Shown: positions 1 to 7,161 of the stretch, piece by piece
Position numbering within the stretch: position 1 is the stretch's first letter
Layout: each line of letters opens with the position of its first letter
Origin: Streptomyces sp. JH34
GTDB taxonomy: Bacteria; Actinomycetota; Actinomycetes; Streptomycetales; Streptomycetaceae
Direction: 5' to 3'
Assembly (NCBI RefSeq): GCF_029428875.1
Contig: NZ_JAJSOO010000001.1
Location: 4,526,001 to 4,590,000 of the forward strand
Length of the DNA stretch: 64,000 nt
Notes under the pieces: generated by a model
Seen by the model: only the letters and a program-made list of their open reading frames with translations
Told to the model about the DNA's origin: nothing
Database searches by the model: none
Translations under genes and position numbers: made by a program

Positions 1-559
1 CCGAGTCCCGGTCCGCGTAGCTGGCGTCGGAGAAGCCGTGCTTGGCCTGGTCAACCAGGAGCGTGAGCACCTTTGCCGCCGAGGTGTCGCTCTCCGTGGC
101 CTTCTTCATGATGTTCTGGATTTCGTTCCGGAACACATCGACGTCCTGCTGTGTGGGCTCGGGTGCCGTGCCGGCCTTTGCCGCCGAATCGGGGCGGGCA
201 CTTACGGTGAAGGAGCCCTCGCCCGTGTCACGCACGATGAGGCTGTTCTTCAGACCGCGTTCGATGGCCGTGTTCAGCTGGGTGCGATAGGCGACCAGTT
301 CGCCACGGGTGTCCGAGACGATTTTCTTGATCGTTTCAGCCTGGGTGTGGGCATCGGCGAACTCGCCTGCTGTCTTGTCCACGAAAGCGCGGGTGACTGT
401 TGCGTTTTCGCCGGCCCAGTCCGCTTTGCCGGCCTTGACTGCGAGGTCGTCCTTCGCGTCGCCCTGGAGAACCTTGAGCCTGGCGGCCATCTGTTCCCAG
501 TCAGTGATCGCGGCGTCCAGGTCGGAGAAGTTCGCGAAGCGCAAGGAGTCGAGATCCAT
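1..559 (-). CDS. N-terminal part of a secreted WXG/ESX-type effector (cut by window edge)
   Basis: Only the first 186 codons are present; the frame runs out of the window at base 1. The visible part is soluble, Ala/Asp/Lys-rich and helical, with a Trp-Ala-Gly turn at residues 48-50 (DWAGENA) between two long helices, the layout of the WXG100-type export domain at the front of actinobacterial polymorphic toxins. Its ATG overlaps the stop of the upstream gene as TGATG, so the two are translationally coupled and probably work together. The toxic tip and any immunity gene would lie to the left and cannot be seen. The effector role is inferred from domain layout only; a structural secreted protein is possible. 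Confidence 0.6.
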   Translation of the reverse strand, partial: MDLDSLRFANFSDLDAAITDWEQMAARLKVLQGDAKDDLAVKAGKADWAGENATVTRAFVDKTAGEFADAHTQAETIKKIVSDTRGELVAYRTQLNTAIERGLKNSLIVRDTGEGSFTVSARPDSAAKAGTAPEPTQQDVDVFRNEIQNIMKKATESDTSAAKVLTLLVDQAKHGFSDASYADRDS

Positions 560-1008
560 CAGCTGCCGGACCTTTCGTCGAAGCCCTTGTCCAGGGTGTC
601 GATGTTGCTGACCACCGTGGCGATGTAGACCTCGTCGCCGGCGTGGGCGCCCTTGGTGTAGTCGAGGTGGTTGGAGATGTGGGCGCAGGCGTCCATCAAG
701 GATCGGACCTGGTCGATCCAGCGAGAGGCCACGTGGTCAAGGGCCCCACCCAGGGCGAACGTCTGCGTCTTCAGGGTTCCTGCGGCCTTCTGAGTTGAGG
801 CGCGGGCGTGGTCGCCGGCCTTCTCCAGATCGCCGTACAGCCTGTACGCGGAATTGCCGATGGCGGCCAGGTCCTGCTGGTTGACCTTCAGGTCACCTTG
901 AGGCGGTGGCCCTCCGCCCGCTTCAGGTGGCAGCTGGTTCAACTGCATCTGCGCGGGCCCCCTCCCCGCCGCCTCGGATTTCAGCTGTTCCCATTCGTCC
1001 CACGCCAT
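559..1008 (-). CDS. Small WXG-like partner protein upstream of the effector
   Basis: A 149-residue protein without signal peptide or membrane segment. Residues 1-45 are Pro/Gly/Gln-rich and the rest is helical with a conserved-looking Trp near residue 97 and a Ser/Asp-rich end. Pairs like this, a short helical protein overlapping a longer one with a WXG-type N-terminus, are common in Streptomyces type VII secretion substrates, where the small partner is thought to form a heterodimer or escort. The start ATG at 1008 follows a GGAGGAT ribosome site. I do not recognise a named family, so the partner role is an inference from size, helical content and the coupled downstream gene. Confidence 0.6.
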   Translation of the reverse strand: MAWDEWEQLKSEAAGRGPAQMQLNQLPPEAGGGPPPQGDLKVNQQDLAAIGNSAYRLYGDLEKAGDHARASTQKAAGTLKTQTFALGGALDHVASRWIDQVRSLMDACAHISNHLDYTKGAHAGDEVYIATVVSNIDTLDKGFDERSGS

Positions 1009-1687
1009 TTGTGGTGATCCTCCCCGTGGTTGTCCACCATTCCCTATGCCCTCGTGTTGCGGGCAACTGGTAACCCAACCTACCTATTGGGTCCGGCAGT
1101 TGCCGTGGGAGTTGACCACGGACCGGAATGATCAATCGAAGGTGGCGCATGGAAGAACTGCAGCACCGGTGATGGAAGCGGGTGAGAGCGCGAAGCCCCG
1201 AGGGGACTTCCGTCACGGAGAGTGAAGCCCGACTGCCGTGTGTTGGCCCTTGGCTTCCCTCTCCGGCCCCGGGCGGCGCGCACCCCTCCGGTCAGGTGGG
1301 GGCGCGTGCAGGCGTGGCGGGCGCCGGGGAGGGGTGAATTTTCGGCACTTTGTTTTACGGTGAGTTAACAATCGTTCACGCCTGATGCACAGAGCGTCGT
1401 TGCCGCGTCACCCGACTAGAACGCGCGTAGATGTCCGCGTTCCGGACGGTCCGCCGCTGACCGGCGGTTATGCAGGGCCGTTCCGGACGGAGACCGGATT
1501 CTGGACGAGGTCTTCCGCTGAGCGGACCCTCTCGCTAATGTCCCCGAAATATGAACGCCCCGTGGCAATGTGGCCGCGGAGCGCAGCCGGTGCCATGGCC
1601 AGTCGGCGGCCTCTCGGTGCGTCGCCGTGGGACCGGCGTCGACACCCCGGAGACAACCGCCCCGCTCACCACGAGGGAGAGGGCGTC
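1009..1687. other. Long intergenic region between divergent WXG operon and iclR-like gene
   Basis: 679 bases with no convincing gene. It must hold both divergent promoters. The stretch 1335-1380 is notably A+T-rich for this genome and is the best candidate for promoter DNA of the rightward gene. A 12-base direct repeat lies at 1438 and 1479. Frames open upstream of the iclR-like start lack family similarity. Confidence 0.5.
1438..1490. repeat. Direct repeat CGTTCCGGACGG, candidate regulator site
   Basis: CGTTCCGGACGG occurs at 1438-1449 and again at 1479-1490, 41 bases apart (about four helical turns), and its core TTCCGGA is nearly palindromic. It lies in the leader of the IclR-family gene about 200 bases before its start. 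IclR regulators often bind short near-palindromes in their own promoter, so an autoregulatory site is plausible but unproven. Confidence 0.35.
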
Positions 1688-2329
1688 GTGACCGCGGAGA
1701 CTTCTCAGACGCTCGACCGGGGACTGCGTGTCCTCAAACTGCTCGCCGATACCGATCACGGTCTGACCGTCACCGAGTTGTCGAACAAACTCGGGGTCAA
1801 CCGCACCGTGGTCTACCGACTGCTCGCCACCCTGGAACAGCACGCGCTCGTCCGGCGCGATCTGGGCGGCCGGGCCCGAGTCGGCCTGGGCGTGCTGCGC
1901 CTGGGCCGGCAGGTGCACCCCCTCGTCAGGGAGGCGGCCCTGCCCGCGCTGCGCTCCCTGGCCGAGGACATAGGGGCCACCGCGCACCTCACGCTCGTCG
2001 ACGGGTCGGACGCGCTCGCGGTCGCCGTCGTCGAGCCGACCTGGACCGACTACCACGTGGCCTACCGGGCCGGTTTCCGTCACTCCCTGGACCGGGGCGC
2101 GGCGGGCCGGGCGATCCTCACCGCCCGGCAGAAGACGGTCGACCACCCCGGCTACACCCTCACCCAGGGCGAGCTCGAAGCCGGTGCCCGTGGGGCGGCG
2201 GCGCCGCTGGTCGGGGTGTCGGGCGTGGAGGGCAGCGTGGGCGTGGTCATGCTCGCGGACGCCGTGCCGGAACGGGTCGGCCCACGCGTTCTCGACGCGG
2301 CCCGTGAGGTCGCCGACGCGCTGCGTTAG
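1688..2329 (+). CDS. IclR-family transcriptional regulator
   Basis: A 213-residue DNA-binding protein. Residues about 5-65 form the IclR winged helix-turn-helix (TLDRGLRVLKLL, then LTVTELSNKLGVNRTVVYRL); the rest matches the IclR effector domain but is shorter than the usual 240-260-residue family size, so the ligand pocket may be reduced. The GTG at 1688 follows GAGGGAGAG at good spacing and gives the expected family N-terminus; the open frame further upstream has no similarity. A perfect hairpin follows the gene. IclR proteins usually respond to small carboxylic or aromatic acids; no obvious target enzyme is adjacent, so the ligand cannot be named. Confidence 0.85.
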   Translation: MTAETSQTLDRGLRVLKLLADTDHGLTVTELSNKLGVNRTVVYRLLATLEQHALVRRDLGGRARVGLGVLRLGRQVHPLVREAALPALRSLAEDIGATAHLTLVDGSDALAVAVVEPTWTDYHVAYRAGFRHSLDRGAAGRAILTARQKTVDHPGYTLTQGELEAGARGAAAPLVGVSGVEGSVGVVMLADAVPERVGPRVLDAAREVADALR

Positions 2330-2343
2330 GCACACCGTCCGGC

Positions 2344-2383
2344 GGCGCCGGTTCCTACCGCCAGGGCGGTAGGAACCGGCGCC
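2344..2383. terminator. Perfect 19-bp inverted repeat after the IclR gene
   Basis: Arms 2344-2362 and 2365-2383 are perfectly complementary with only AG between them. The structure starts 14 bases after the iclR stop and ends 22 bases before the next start. It probably terminates the regulator transcript; because it sits so close to the GTG at 2406 it could instead be an operator or attenuator of the S16 gene. Confidence 0.65.
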
Positions 2384-2405
2384 CCACGGCCGTTAGATTG
2401 GTCGG

Positions 2406-3194
2406 GTGGCCATTCGTCTCTCCCGCCCCCGTGCTCTCGCCCTCTGCGCGCTGCCCGTCCTCGCGCTGTTCGGCACGGCGGCCTTCGCGCCCCTGCCGTT
2501 CACCGTGGCACAGCCCGGCAGTACCGCCGACGTCCTGGGGGACGACAAGGGGAAGCCGGTCATCACGATCAAGGGCGCGCCCACGCGCACCACGGACGGC
2601 GAGCTGCGGATGACGACGATCCTGGCGACCTCGCCCACGGCCGACGTCGGCGTCGGCGACATCGTCGACAGCTGGTTCAGGACGGACCGGGCGGTCATGC
2701 CGCGCGACTCGGTCTACCCGACCGGCGGCTCGGAGAAGGAGATCGAGCGGCACAACCTCCAGGACATGGAGAAGTCGCAGAACGTCGCCGTCGACGCGGC
2801 CCTGGGGTACCTGGACAAGAAGCCGGGTTCGGTGGACGTCACCCTGCACCTCGCCGATGTCGGCGGCCCCAGCGCGGGCCTGTTCTTCTCCCTGGGCATC
2901 ATCGACAAGCTGGTCGGCAACGGCTCCGGCGGTGACCTGACCGGTGGCCGTACCGTCGCGGGTACGGGGACGATCCAGGCGGACGGCGCGGTCGGCGCGG
3001 TCGGCGGGGTCTCGCTCAAGACGCAGGCCGCCCACCGCGACGGTGCCACCGTCTTCCTGGTGCCGAAGGCCGAGTGCAAGCAGGCGGAGGCCGAGCGGCC
3101 CGACGGCCTTCGCCTGATCCCCGTCACGACACTGACGAGCGCCGTGTCCTCGCTGCGGGCCCTGGACCAGGGGGGCAAGGTCCCGAGCTGCTGA
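2406..3194 (+). CDS. Secreted/membrane Lon-like S16 peptidase-family protein
   Basis: A 262-residue protein with an N-terminal hydrophobic segment at about residues 9-28 (signal anchor), an extracytoplasmic middle region and a C-terminal Lon-type S16 fold. The Ser-Lys dyad seems intact: Ser156 in GGPSAGLFF and Lys205 in GGVSLK, with the typical GxITADG-like turn QADGAVGAVGG just before the lysine. It resembles the YlbL/PDZ-S16 family but the PDZ domain is reduced or absent. These are thought to cleave misfolded or membrane-linked proteins outside the cell; the substrate is unknown. The GTG start agrees with the signal segment. Its end overlaps the convergent MFS gene by 71 bases. Confidence 0.8.
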   Translation: MAIRLSRPRALALCALPVLALFGTAAFAPLPFTVAQPGSTADVLGDDKGKPVITIKGAPTRTTDGELRMTTILATSPTADVGVGDIVDSWFRTDRAVMPRDSVYPTGGSEKEIERHNLQDMEKSQNVAVDAALGYLDKKPGSVDVTLHLADVGGPSAGLFFSLGIIDKLVGNGSGGDLTGGRTVAGTGTIQADGAVGAVGGVSLKTQAAHRDGATVFLVPKAECKQAEAERPDGLRLIPVTTLTSAVSSLRALDQGGKVPSC

Positions 3195-4443
3195 CCCGCG
3201 GTTCCGGTTCCTCCATGCCGCGCCACGCCGGGAAGACCAGCGGGCTCAGCGTCGCGAGGAAGTAGACACCGCCCATCGCCAGCAGTGCCCCCGTCGCGCC
3301 CGCCCCCTCCACCAGCATGCCCGCCGCGAGGCCGCCGACGGGCATGGCGAGCTCGCAGCCCGCGGTGAGCGCGCCGGACACCCTGCTGCGCAGCTCCTCG
3401 GGAACGCGTTCGTACGTCACCGTCGTCAGGATCGGGTTGAGCATGCCGCCGGCGACGCCGCCCAGCGCCATCGTGACCGCGAGCGGCAGGGTCGTCCCCG
3501 TCAGCGCGGCGACCAGGAACCTGGGTGCGCCGCACAGAAGCACGCACACCGTGAAGACGGTCCGCCGGGAGAACCGGTGGCCCACCGCCCCGTAGAGCAG
3601 GGCCCCGGTCAGTCCGCCCGCCCCGAACAGTGCGGTGAGCAGACCCAGATCGGTCGCGCCGCCGAGCTCGCTCCCGGCGTGCACGGGCAGCAGGACGGCG
3701 TTCCAGCCCTGGTCCGTGCCGTTCATGAACATCACCATGACGACGACGGCGAGCAGCAGCCTGTTGCCCAGCAGGTAGGCGTAGCCCTCCCGCAGCTCGG
3801 CGCGGTACGTGCGCGGCGAGACGGGGGCCGCGTCCCTGCGGGGCTCGGCCGCGCGGACCCCGCGTACACCGGCCGCCACCAGCAGGGCGGAGCACAGGAA
3901 CGTGGCGGCGTCGAGCAGCAGTACCGTCTCGGCCCCCGCGACGGCGATCAGCACACCGGCGAGGGCCGCGCCGACCATGCGCGCGCCGCGCGACACCGCG
4001 TCGAAGAGGCTGGCAGCGCGGGCGAGGGTGGTGCCGGCGTGTCCGGCCAGGTCGGGGACCAGGACGTAACGCGCGGTGTTGCCGGGTGTGTGGGCCAGCC
4101 CGTTCAGCGCCATCAGCGCGCAGAGGATCCAGAAGTGGAGCGCCCCCGCCTGGTGCAGCAGCGGTACGGCCGCGACGGCGGTTCCGCAGACGGCGTCGGA
4201 GGCGACCGAGACACGGCGCCGGCCGATCCGGTCGATGACGGGCCCGCCGATCAGGGCGGCGACGACGATCGGGAGGGTCGCGCAGAACGCGACGACACCG
4301 GCCCGGCCGGCGCTCCCGGTGGTCTCCAGGACGAACCACGGGACGCCGATGAGGGTGAGCGAAGTACCCGCCGTGGAAATCGAGTTGGCAGCCAGGACGG
4401 CGGCGAGCGGTGCACGCCGCCCCGCCGGTCTCCCCCCGCCCAC
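3124..4443 (-). CDS. MFS transporter (putative efflux), arsR operon
   Basis: A 439-residue membrane protein with about 12 hydrophobic segments and the loop 2-3 motif GGPVIDRIGRRRVSV typical of the major facilitator superfamily, of the type with a shortened second half found in macrolide/drug efflux relatives. It is the last gene of an operon with an ArsR regulator and a small ORF: its GTG lies two bases after the small ORF's stop and has no ribosome site of its own, suggesting coupled translation. Local control by the ArsR protein is likely. Substrate unknown. The Pro/Arg/Ser-rich tail of about 25 residues runs into the convergent S16 gene. Confidence 0.85.
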   Translation of the reverse strand: MGGGRPAGRRAPLAAVLAANSISTAGTSLTLIGVPWFVLETTGSAGRAGVVAFCATLPIVVAALIGGPVIDRIGRRRVSVASDAVCGTAVAAVPLLHQAGALHFWILCALMALNGLAHTPGNTARYVLVPDLAGHAGTTLARAASLFDAVSRGARMVGAALAGVLIAVAGAETVLLLDAATFLCSALLVAAGVRGVRAAEPRRDAAPVSPRTYRAELREGYAYLLGNRLLLAVVVMVMFMNGTDQGWNAVLLPVHAGSELGGATDLGLLTALFGAGGLTGALLYGAVGHRFSRRTVFTVCVLLCGAPRFLVAALTGTTLPLAVTMALGGVAGGMLNPILTTVTYERVPEELRSRVSGALTAGCELAMPVGGLAAGMLVEGAGATGALLAMGGVYFLATLSPLVFPAWRGMEEPEPRVSSSGPCPPGPGPAARTRRSSVS

Positions 4444-4445
4444 CG

Positions 4446-4628
4446 TCAGGCCGTACGCGCGGTGGGGGCGGGGGAGGGCCCTGCCTGGGCCAGGCGGAGA
4501 CCCAGCTCCACCATCGCCCAGCCCATCCGGTGTCGCATTCCCGGGCGTACGGCGCGGGACTCGGCGGCTTTCTCTTGGAGTTCGACGGATCGGTAGGCAT
4601 GGAACAGGAAGTGGACGTCGCTGTGCAT
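4446..4628 (-). CDS. Small conserved protein between arsR and MFS genes
   Basis: Sixty residues, ATG at 4628 after a GAGGGG ribosome site, 13 bases downstream of the ArsR gene and two bases before the MFS start. It is helical and basic, beginning MHSDVHFLFHAYRS and containing MGWAMVELGLRLA; short proteins of this look, with an LGWxLVExGLRLA core, recur in Streptomyces, but I know no function for them. No signal peptide or convincing membrane span. The tight packing and ribosome site argue that it is a real gene. Confidence 0.65.
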   Translation of the reverse strand: MHSDVHFLFHAYRSVELQEKAAESRAVRPGMRHRMGWAMVELGLRLAQAGPSPAPTARTA

Positions 4629-4641
4629 GACGGTGATCCCC

Positions 4642-5262
4642 TCAGTCGGTGGGGCGCGGGAACATGTGGAGGTGGGTGCGGACCACGGCCGACCCCTCGG
4701 CGTCCTCGGGCACGCGGCCCCGGTAGCTGTTCACCAGCTCGTGGATCTTCTCCGTCAGTTCCAGGGAGAGTTCCGGTGTGAGGCGCAGCTTGAAGTCGCT
4801 GATGTCGAAGGTCCGGCGCCATTCCTCGGGCCATTCCCCGATCGTCCCGAGCCAGGTGTTGAGCTCCTGGGTGTGGGTGGTCGCCACCTCGTGGAGGACG
4901 ACCCCGATGGCGCCGCGCACCTCGGGATCCGGGTGCTGCAGGAAGTTCTCGCTGCGCTCGAGGATCGTGCCCGCGTGGACGGCCTTCCACCACCGCTCGC
5001 GCCCCTTGCCGCGTTCCGGGTCGTCCTCGACGAAGCCGTACGTCGCGAGCTGGCGCAGGTGGTAGCTGGTGGCGCCGCTGGACTCGCCGAGCCGGTCGGC
5101 GAGTCCAGAGGCGGTGGCGGGGCCGAACTCCCGGAGGGCGTTCAGCAGCCGGATCCGCAGGGGGTGCGCGAGGCCGCGCAGGGTGCGGGTGTCGACGTGG
5201 TGGAGCCTCGGGTCGTCAGCGGTGTACGGGGTCGGCCGGTCTGCGGGCTCGTTCGAGGGCAT
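4642..5262 (-). CDS. ArsR-family winged-helix repressor
   Basis: A 206-residue regulator. Residues about 25-95 form an ArsR-type winged helix (TLRGLAHPLRIRLLNAL, then ASGLADRLGESSGATSYHLRQL); no metal-binding CxC motif is present in the DNA-recognition helix, so a metal sensor is unlikely. The C-terminal half is helical and of unknown ligand. ATG at 5262 was preferred over the in-frame ATG at 5283, because the latter lies inside the palindrome that should be its operator. It heads a leftward operon with a 60-residue ORF and an MFS transporter, so it most likely represses that transporter. Confidence 0.8.
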   Translation of the reverse strand: MPSNEPADRPTPYTADDPRLHHVDTRTLRGLAHPLRIRLLNALREFGPATASGLADRLGESSGATSYHLRQLATYGFVEDDPERGKGRERWWKAVHAGTILERSENFLQHPDPEVRGAIGVVLHEVATTHTQELNTWLGTIGEWPEEWRRTFDISDFKLRLTPELSLELTEKIHELVNSYRGRVPEDAEGSAVVRTHLHMFPRPTD

Positions 5263-5276
5263 GGCACGACCATAGA

Positions 5277-5312
5277 GTTGCAAAGACTGCTTTGCAACGC
5301 TTTTTTTGCAAC
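5277..5312. promoter_or_regulatory. ArsR operator: GTTGCAAAG-N4-CTTTGCAAC plus third half-site
   Basis: A perfect 9-bp inverted repeat (5277-5285 and 5290-5298) stands 15 bases upstream of the arsR start, followed by TTTTTGCAACG, a further half-site ending at 5312. It is the only A+T-rich patch between the arsR operon and the osmoprotectant operon, so it should overlap the arsR promoter. Binding by the adjacent ArsR protein is inferred from position and symmetry. Confidence 0.7.
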
Positions 5313-5338
5313 GACTTCCCCGGGACTCCGGGTTCCGC

Positions 5339-6310
5339 TCAGCCCTCCTTGATGAATCCTTCCTTCAGCAGCCAGTCCTTCGCCACCTCGTGCGGGTCCT
5401 GGCCGTCCACGTCCACCTTGGAGTTCAGCTCCTGCGCCAGCTGGGTCGTCAGCTTCTCGGTGACCGGCGCCAGCAGATCCGCGATCTCCGGGTACTCGTC
5501 CAGAGTCGCCGTGTGGATGGCGGGAGCCGCGTTGTAGTTGGGGAAGAACTGCTTGTCGTCCTCCATGACGTCCAGGTCCATCGCCTTGATCCGGCCGTCC
5601 GTGGTGTACACCTCGCCCAGCAGGCAGGAGTCGGACTTCGAGACCTGGGTGTAGATGATCCCGGCGTCCATCTTCTGGATGTTCGAGGCGGGCAGACTCA
5701 TCCCGTACTTCTTCTGCATGCCCGGCAGCCCGTCGTCGCGGGAGGCGAACTCGTTCTCCACGCAGACCGTCACGGCCTTGGGGTCCTTCTTCGCGAGCGC
5801 GGCCACGTCCGACAGCGTCTTCAGGTGGTACTTCGCGTTGTTCTTCTTGCTGATGGCCAGCGCGTACGTGTTGTCGAGGGTGGCCGGCGGCAGCCAGGTC
5901 ACCCCGTTGCCGATGTCCTCGTCGCGGACGGCCTTCCACTGCTTCTGCGGATCCACGATCGGTTCGGCGTGGCCGAGATAGGTGATCCACGCCGTACCCG
6001 TGTAGTCGTACAGCGCGTCGGCCTCGCCCTTCACGACGGCCTCGCGGGCGCTGATCGAACCCGGCAGGTTCGTCCGGTCCAGGACCTCGGCGCCGGCCGC
6101 CTTGAAGAGCAGGCCCATGATCTGCCCGAGGATGATGTTCTCGCTGAAGTTCTTCGACGTCACCGTCAGGGACGCGCCCTTGAGCGGCTGTCCCTTCCCG
6201 ATCGATCCCGGTTCCACGTCGTCCACCAGCGGCGACCCGCTCTTCAGCCCGCACCCCGTGAGCAGGAGGGCGAGCGCGGCCGCCGATGCCAGGCCCGTAC
6301 GTACCCTCAC
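5339..6310 (-). CDS. Osmoprotectant (glycine betaine/choline-type) binding lipoprotein
   Basis: A 323-residue lipoprotein: basic start, hydrophobic stretch and lipobox LLTGC with Cys20 as the acylated residue. The mature part is an OpuAC/QAT-type substrate-binding domain beginning LTVTSKNFSENIILGQIMG, the hallmark of OpuCC/ProX-like quaternary-amine receptors. It captures osmoprotectants outside the cell for the ABC transporter encoded just upstream. It is the last gene of the four-gene operon; its GTG overlaps the permease stop as GTGA. Which compound is bound (betaine, choline, carnitine) cannot be read from the sequence. Confidence 0.9.
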   Translation of the reverse strand: MRVRTGLASAAALALLLTGCGLKSGSPLVDDVEPGSIGKGQPLKGASLTVTSKNFSENIILGQIMGLLFKAAGAEVLDRTNLPGSISAREAVVKGEADALYDYTGTAWITYLGHAEPIVDPQKQWKAVRDEDIGNGVTWLPPATLDNTYALAISKKNNAKYHLKTLSDVAALAKKDPKAVTVCVENEFASRDDGLPGMQKKYGMSLPASNIQKMDAGIIYTQVSKSDSCLLGEVYTTDGRIKAMDLDVMEDDKQFFPNYNAAPAIHTATLDEYPEIADLLAPVTEKLTTQLAQELNSKVDVDGQDPHEVAKDWLLKEGFIKEG

Positions 6311-7161
6311 GCTTCCTCCAGTCCGCGCGGCGTCAGCCACAGTTCGGCCAGCGACGCCAGCCAGTCCACCAGCAGGGCGAGCACCACCGTCAGCACGGAG
6401 CCGAGCACCAGCACGGGCATGCGCTGCGTCTGGATCCCCGAGGTGATCAGGTCGCCGAGTCCGCCGCCGCCCCCGAAGGTGGCGAGCGTCGCCGTGCCCA
6501 CGTTGAGCACCAGCGCCGTCCGCACGCCCGCGAGGATCAGCGGTACGGCGAGGGGCAGTTCGACCTTGGTGAGGGTGCCCATCGCAGACATGCCGATGCC
6601 CCGGGAGGCCTCGACCAGGGTCGGCTCGATGGCGTTCAGCCCCGCCACCGTGTTGGAGAAGACCGGCAGCACCGCGTAGATCACCATGCCGATGATCGCG
6701 GTCGACGGCCCGATGCCCAGCCAGATCACCAGCAGGGCCAGCAGCCCGATGGCGGGTGTGGCCTGCCCGATGTTCGCGAGGGTCGTGACCCCGGGGGCAG
6801 CCTTCTTCAGGCCGCGCCGGGTCATCGCGATGCCGAGCGGGATCGCGATGACCAGCACCCAGAAGGTGGAGATCGCGGTCAGCCTGACGTGCTGCCACCA
6901 GCGGACCTCGACGATGTCCCCGGCCAGCGAGTTCTTCGCGATCGAGTCGAGTTCGACCTGGGAGATCCACAGATAGGTGGCGACCAGGACGACGGTGCAG
7001 ACGGCCGGGACCAGCACGAGCTTCTGCCAGGTGACCCGGCGCGCCGGCGCGGACTGCGGCGGGGAGGGTTCCGTCTCCTCGTCACGGAAGGCATGGCCCC
7101 CGACGTCGTGCTCTCCGGGCGGTCGCGCTCCCTTGGGGGGAGCCTGATGACTGGGGGTCAT
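6307..7161 (-). CDS. Osmoprotectant ABC transporter permease (second)
   Basis: A 284-residue integral membrane protein with a 45-residue hydrophilic N-terminal extension, an extra TM near residues 50-70 and the BPD_transp_1 core. The EAA loop that contacts the ATPase is visible as EASRGIGMSAMGTLTKVELP. It pairs with the permease at 8422-9069 to form the channel of an OpuC-type importer. The ATG overlaps the ATPase stop as ATGA, and its own stop overlaps the binding-protein start, so all are coupled. Confidence 0.9.
   Translation of the reverse strand: MTPSHQAPPKGARPPGEHDVGGHAFRDEETEPSPPQSAPARRVTWQKLVLVPAVCTVVLVATYLWISQVELDSIAKNSLAGDIVEVRWWQHVRLTAISTFWVLVIAIPLGIAMTRRGLKKAAPGVTTLANIGQATPAIGLLALLVIWLGIGPSTAIIGMVIYAVLPVFSNTVAGLNAIEPTLVEASRGIGMSAMGTLTKVELPLAVPLILAGVRTALVLNVGTATLATFGGGGGLGDLITSGIQTQRMPVLVLGSVLTVVLALLVDWLASLAELWLTPRGLEEA

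Noticed and set aside
1385..1687. N-terminal extension of the IclR-family protein
   Set aside because: About 100 Arg/Pro-rich residues without similarity; GTG 1688 has a proper ribosome site and family start.
5263..5283. Upstream ATG (5283) as start of the ArsR protein
   Set aside because: It falls within the palindromic operator and adds seven residues of no family similarity; ATG 5262 is preferred.
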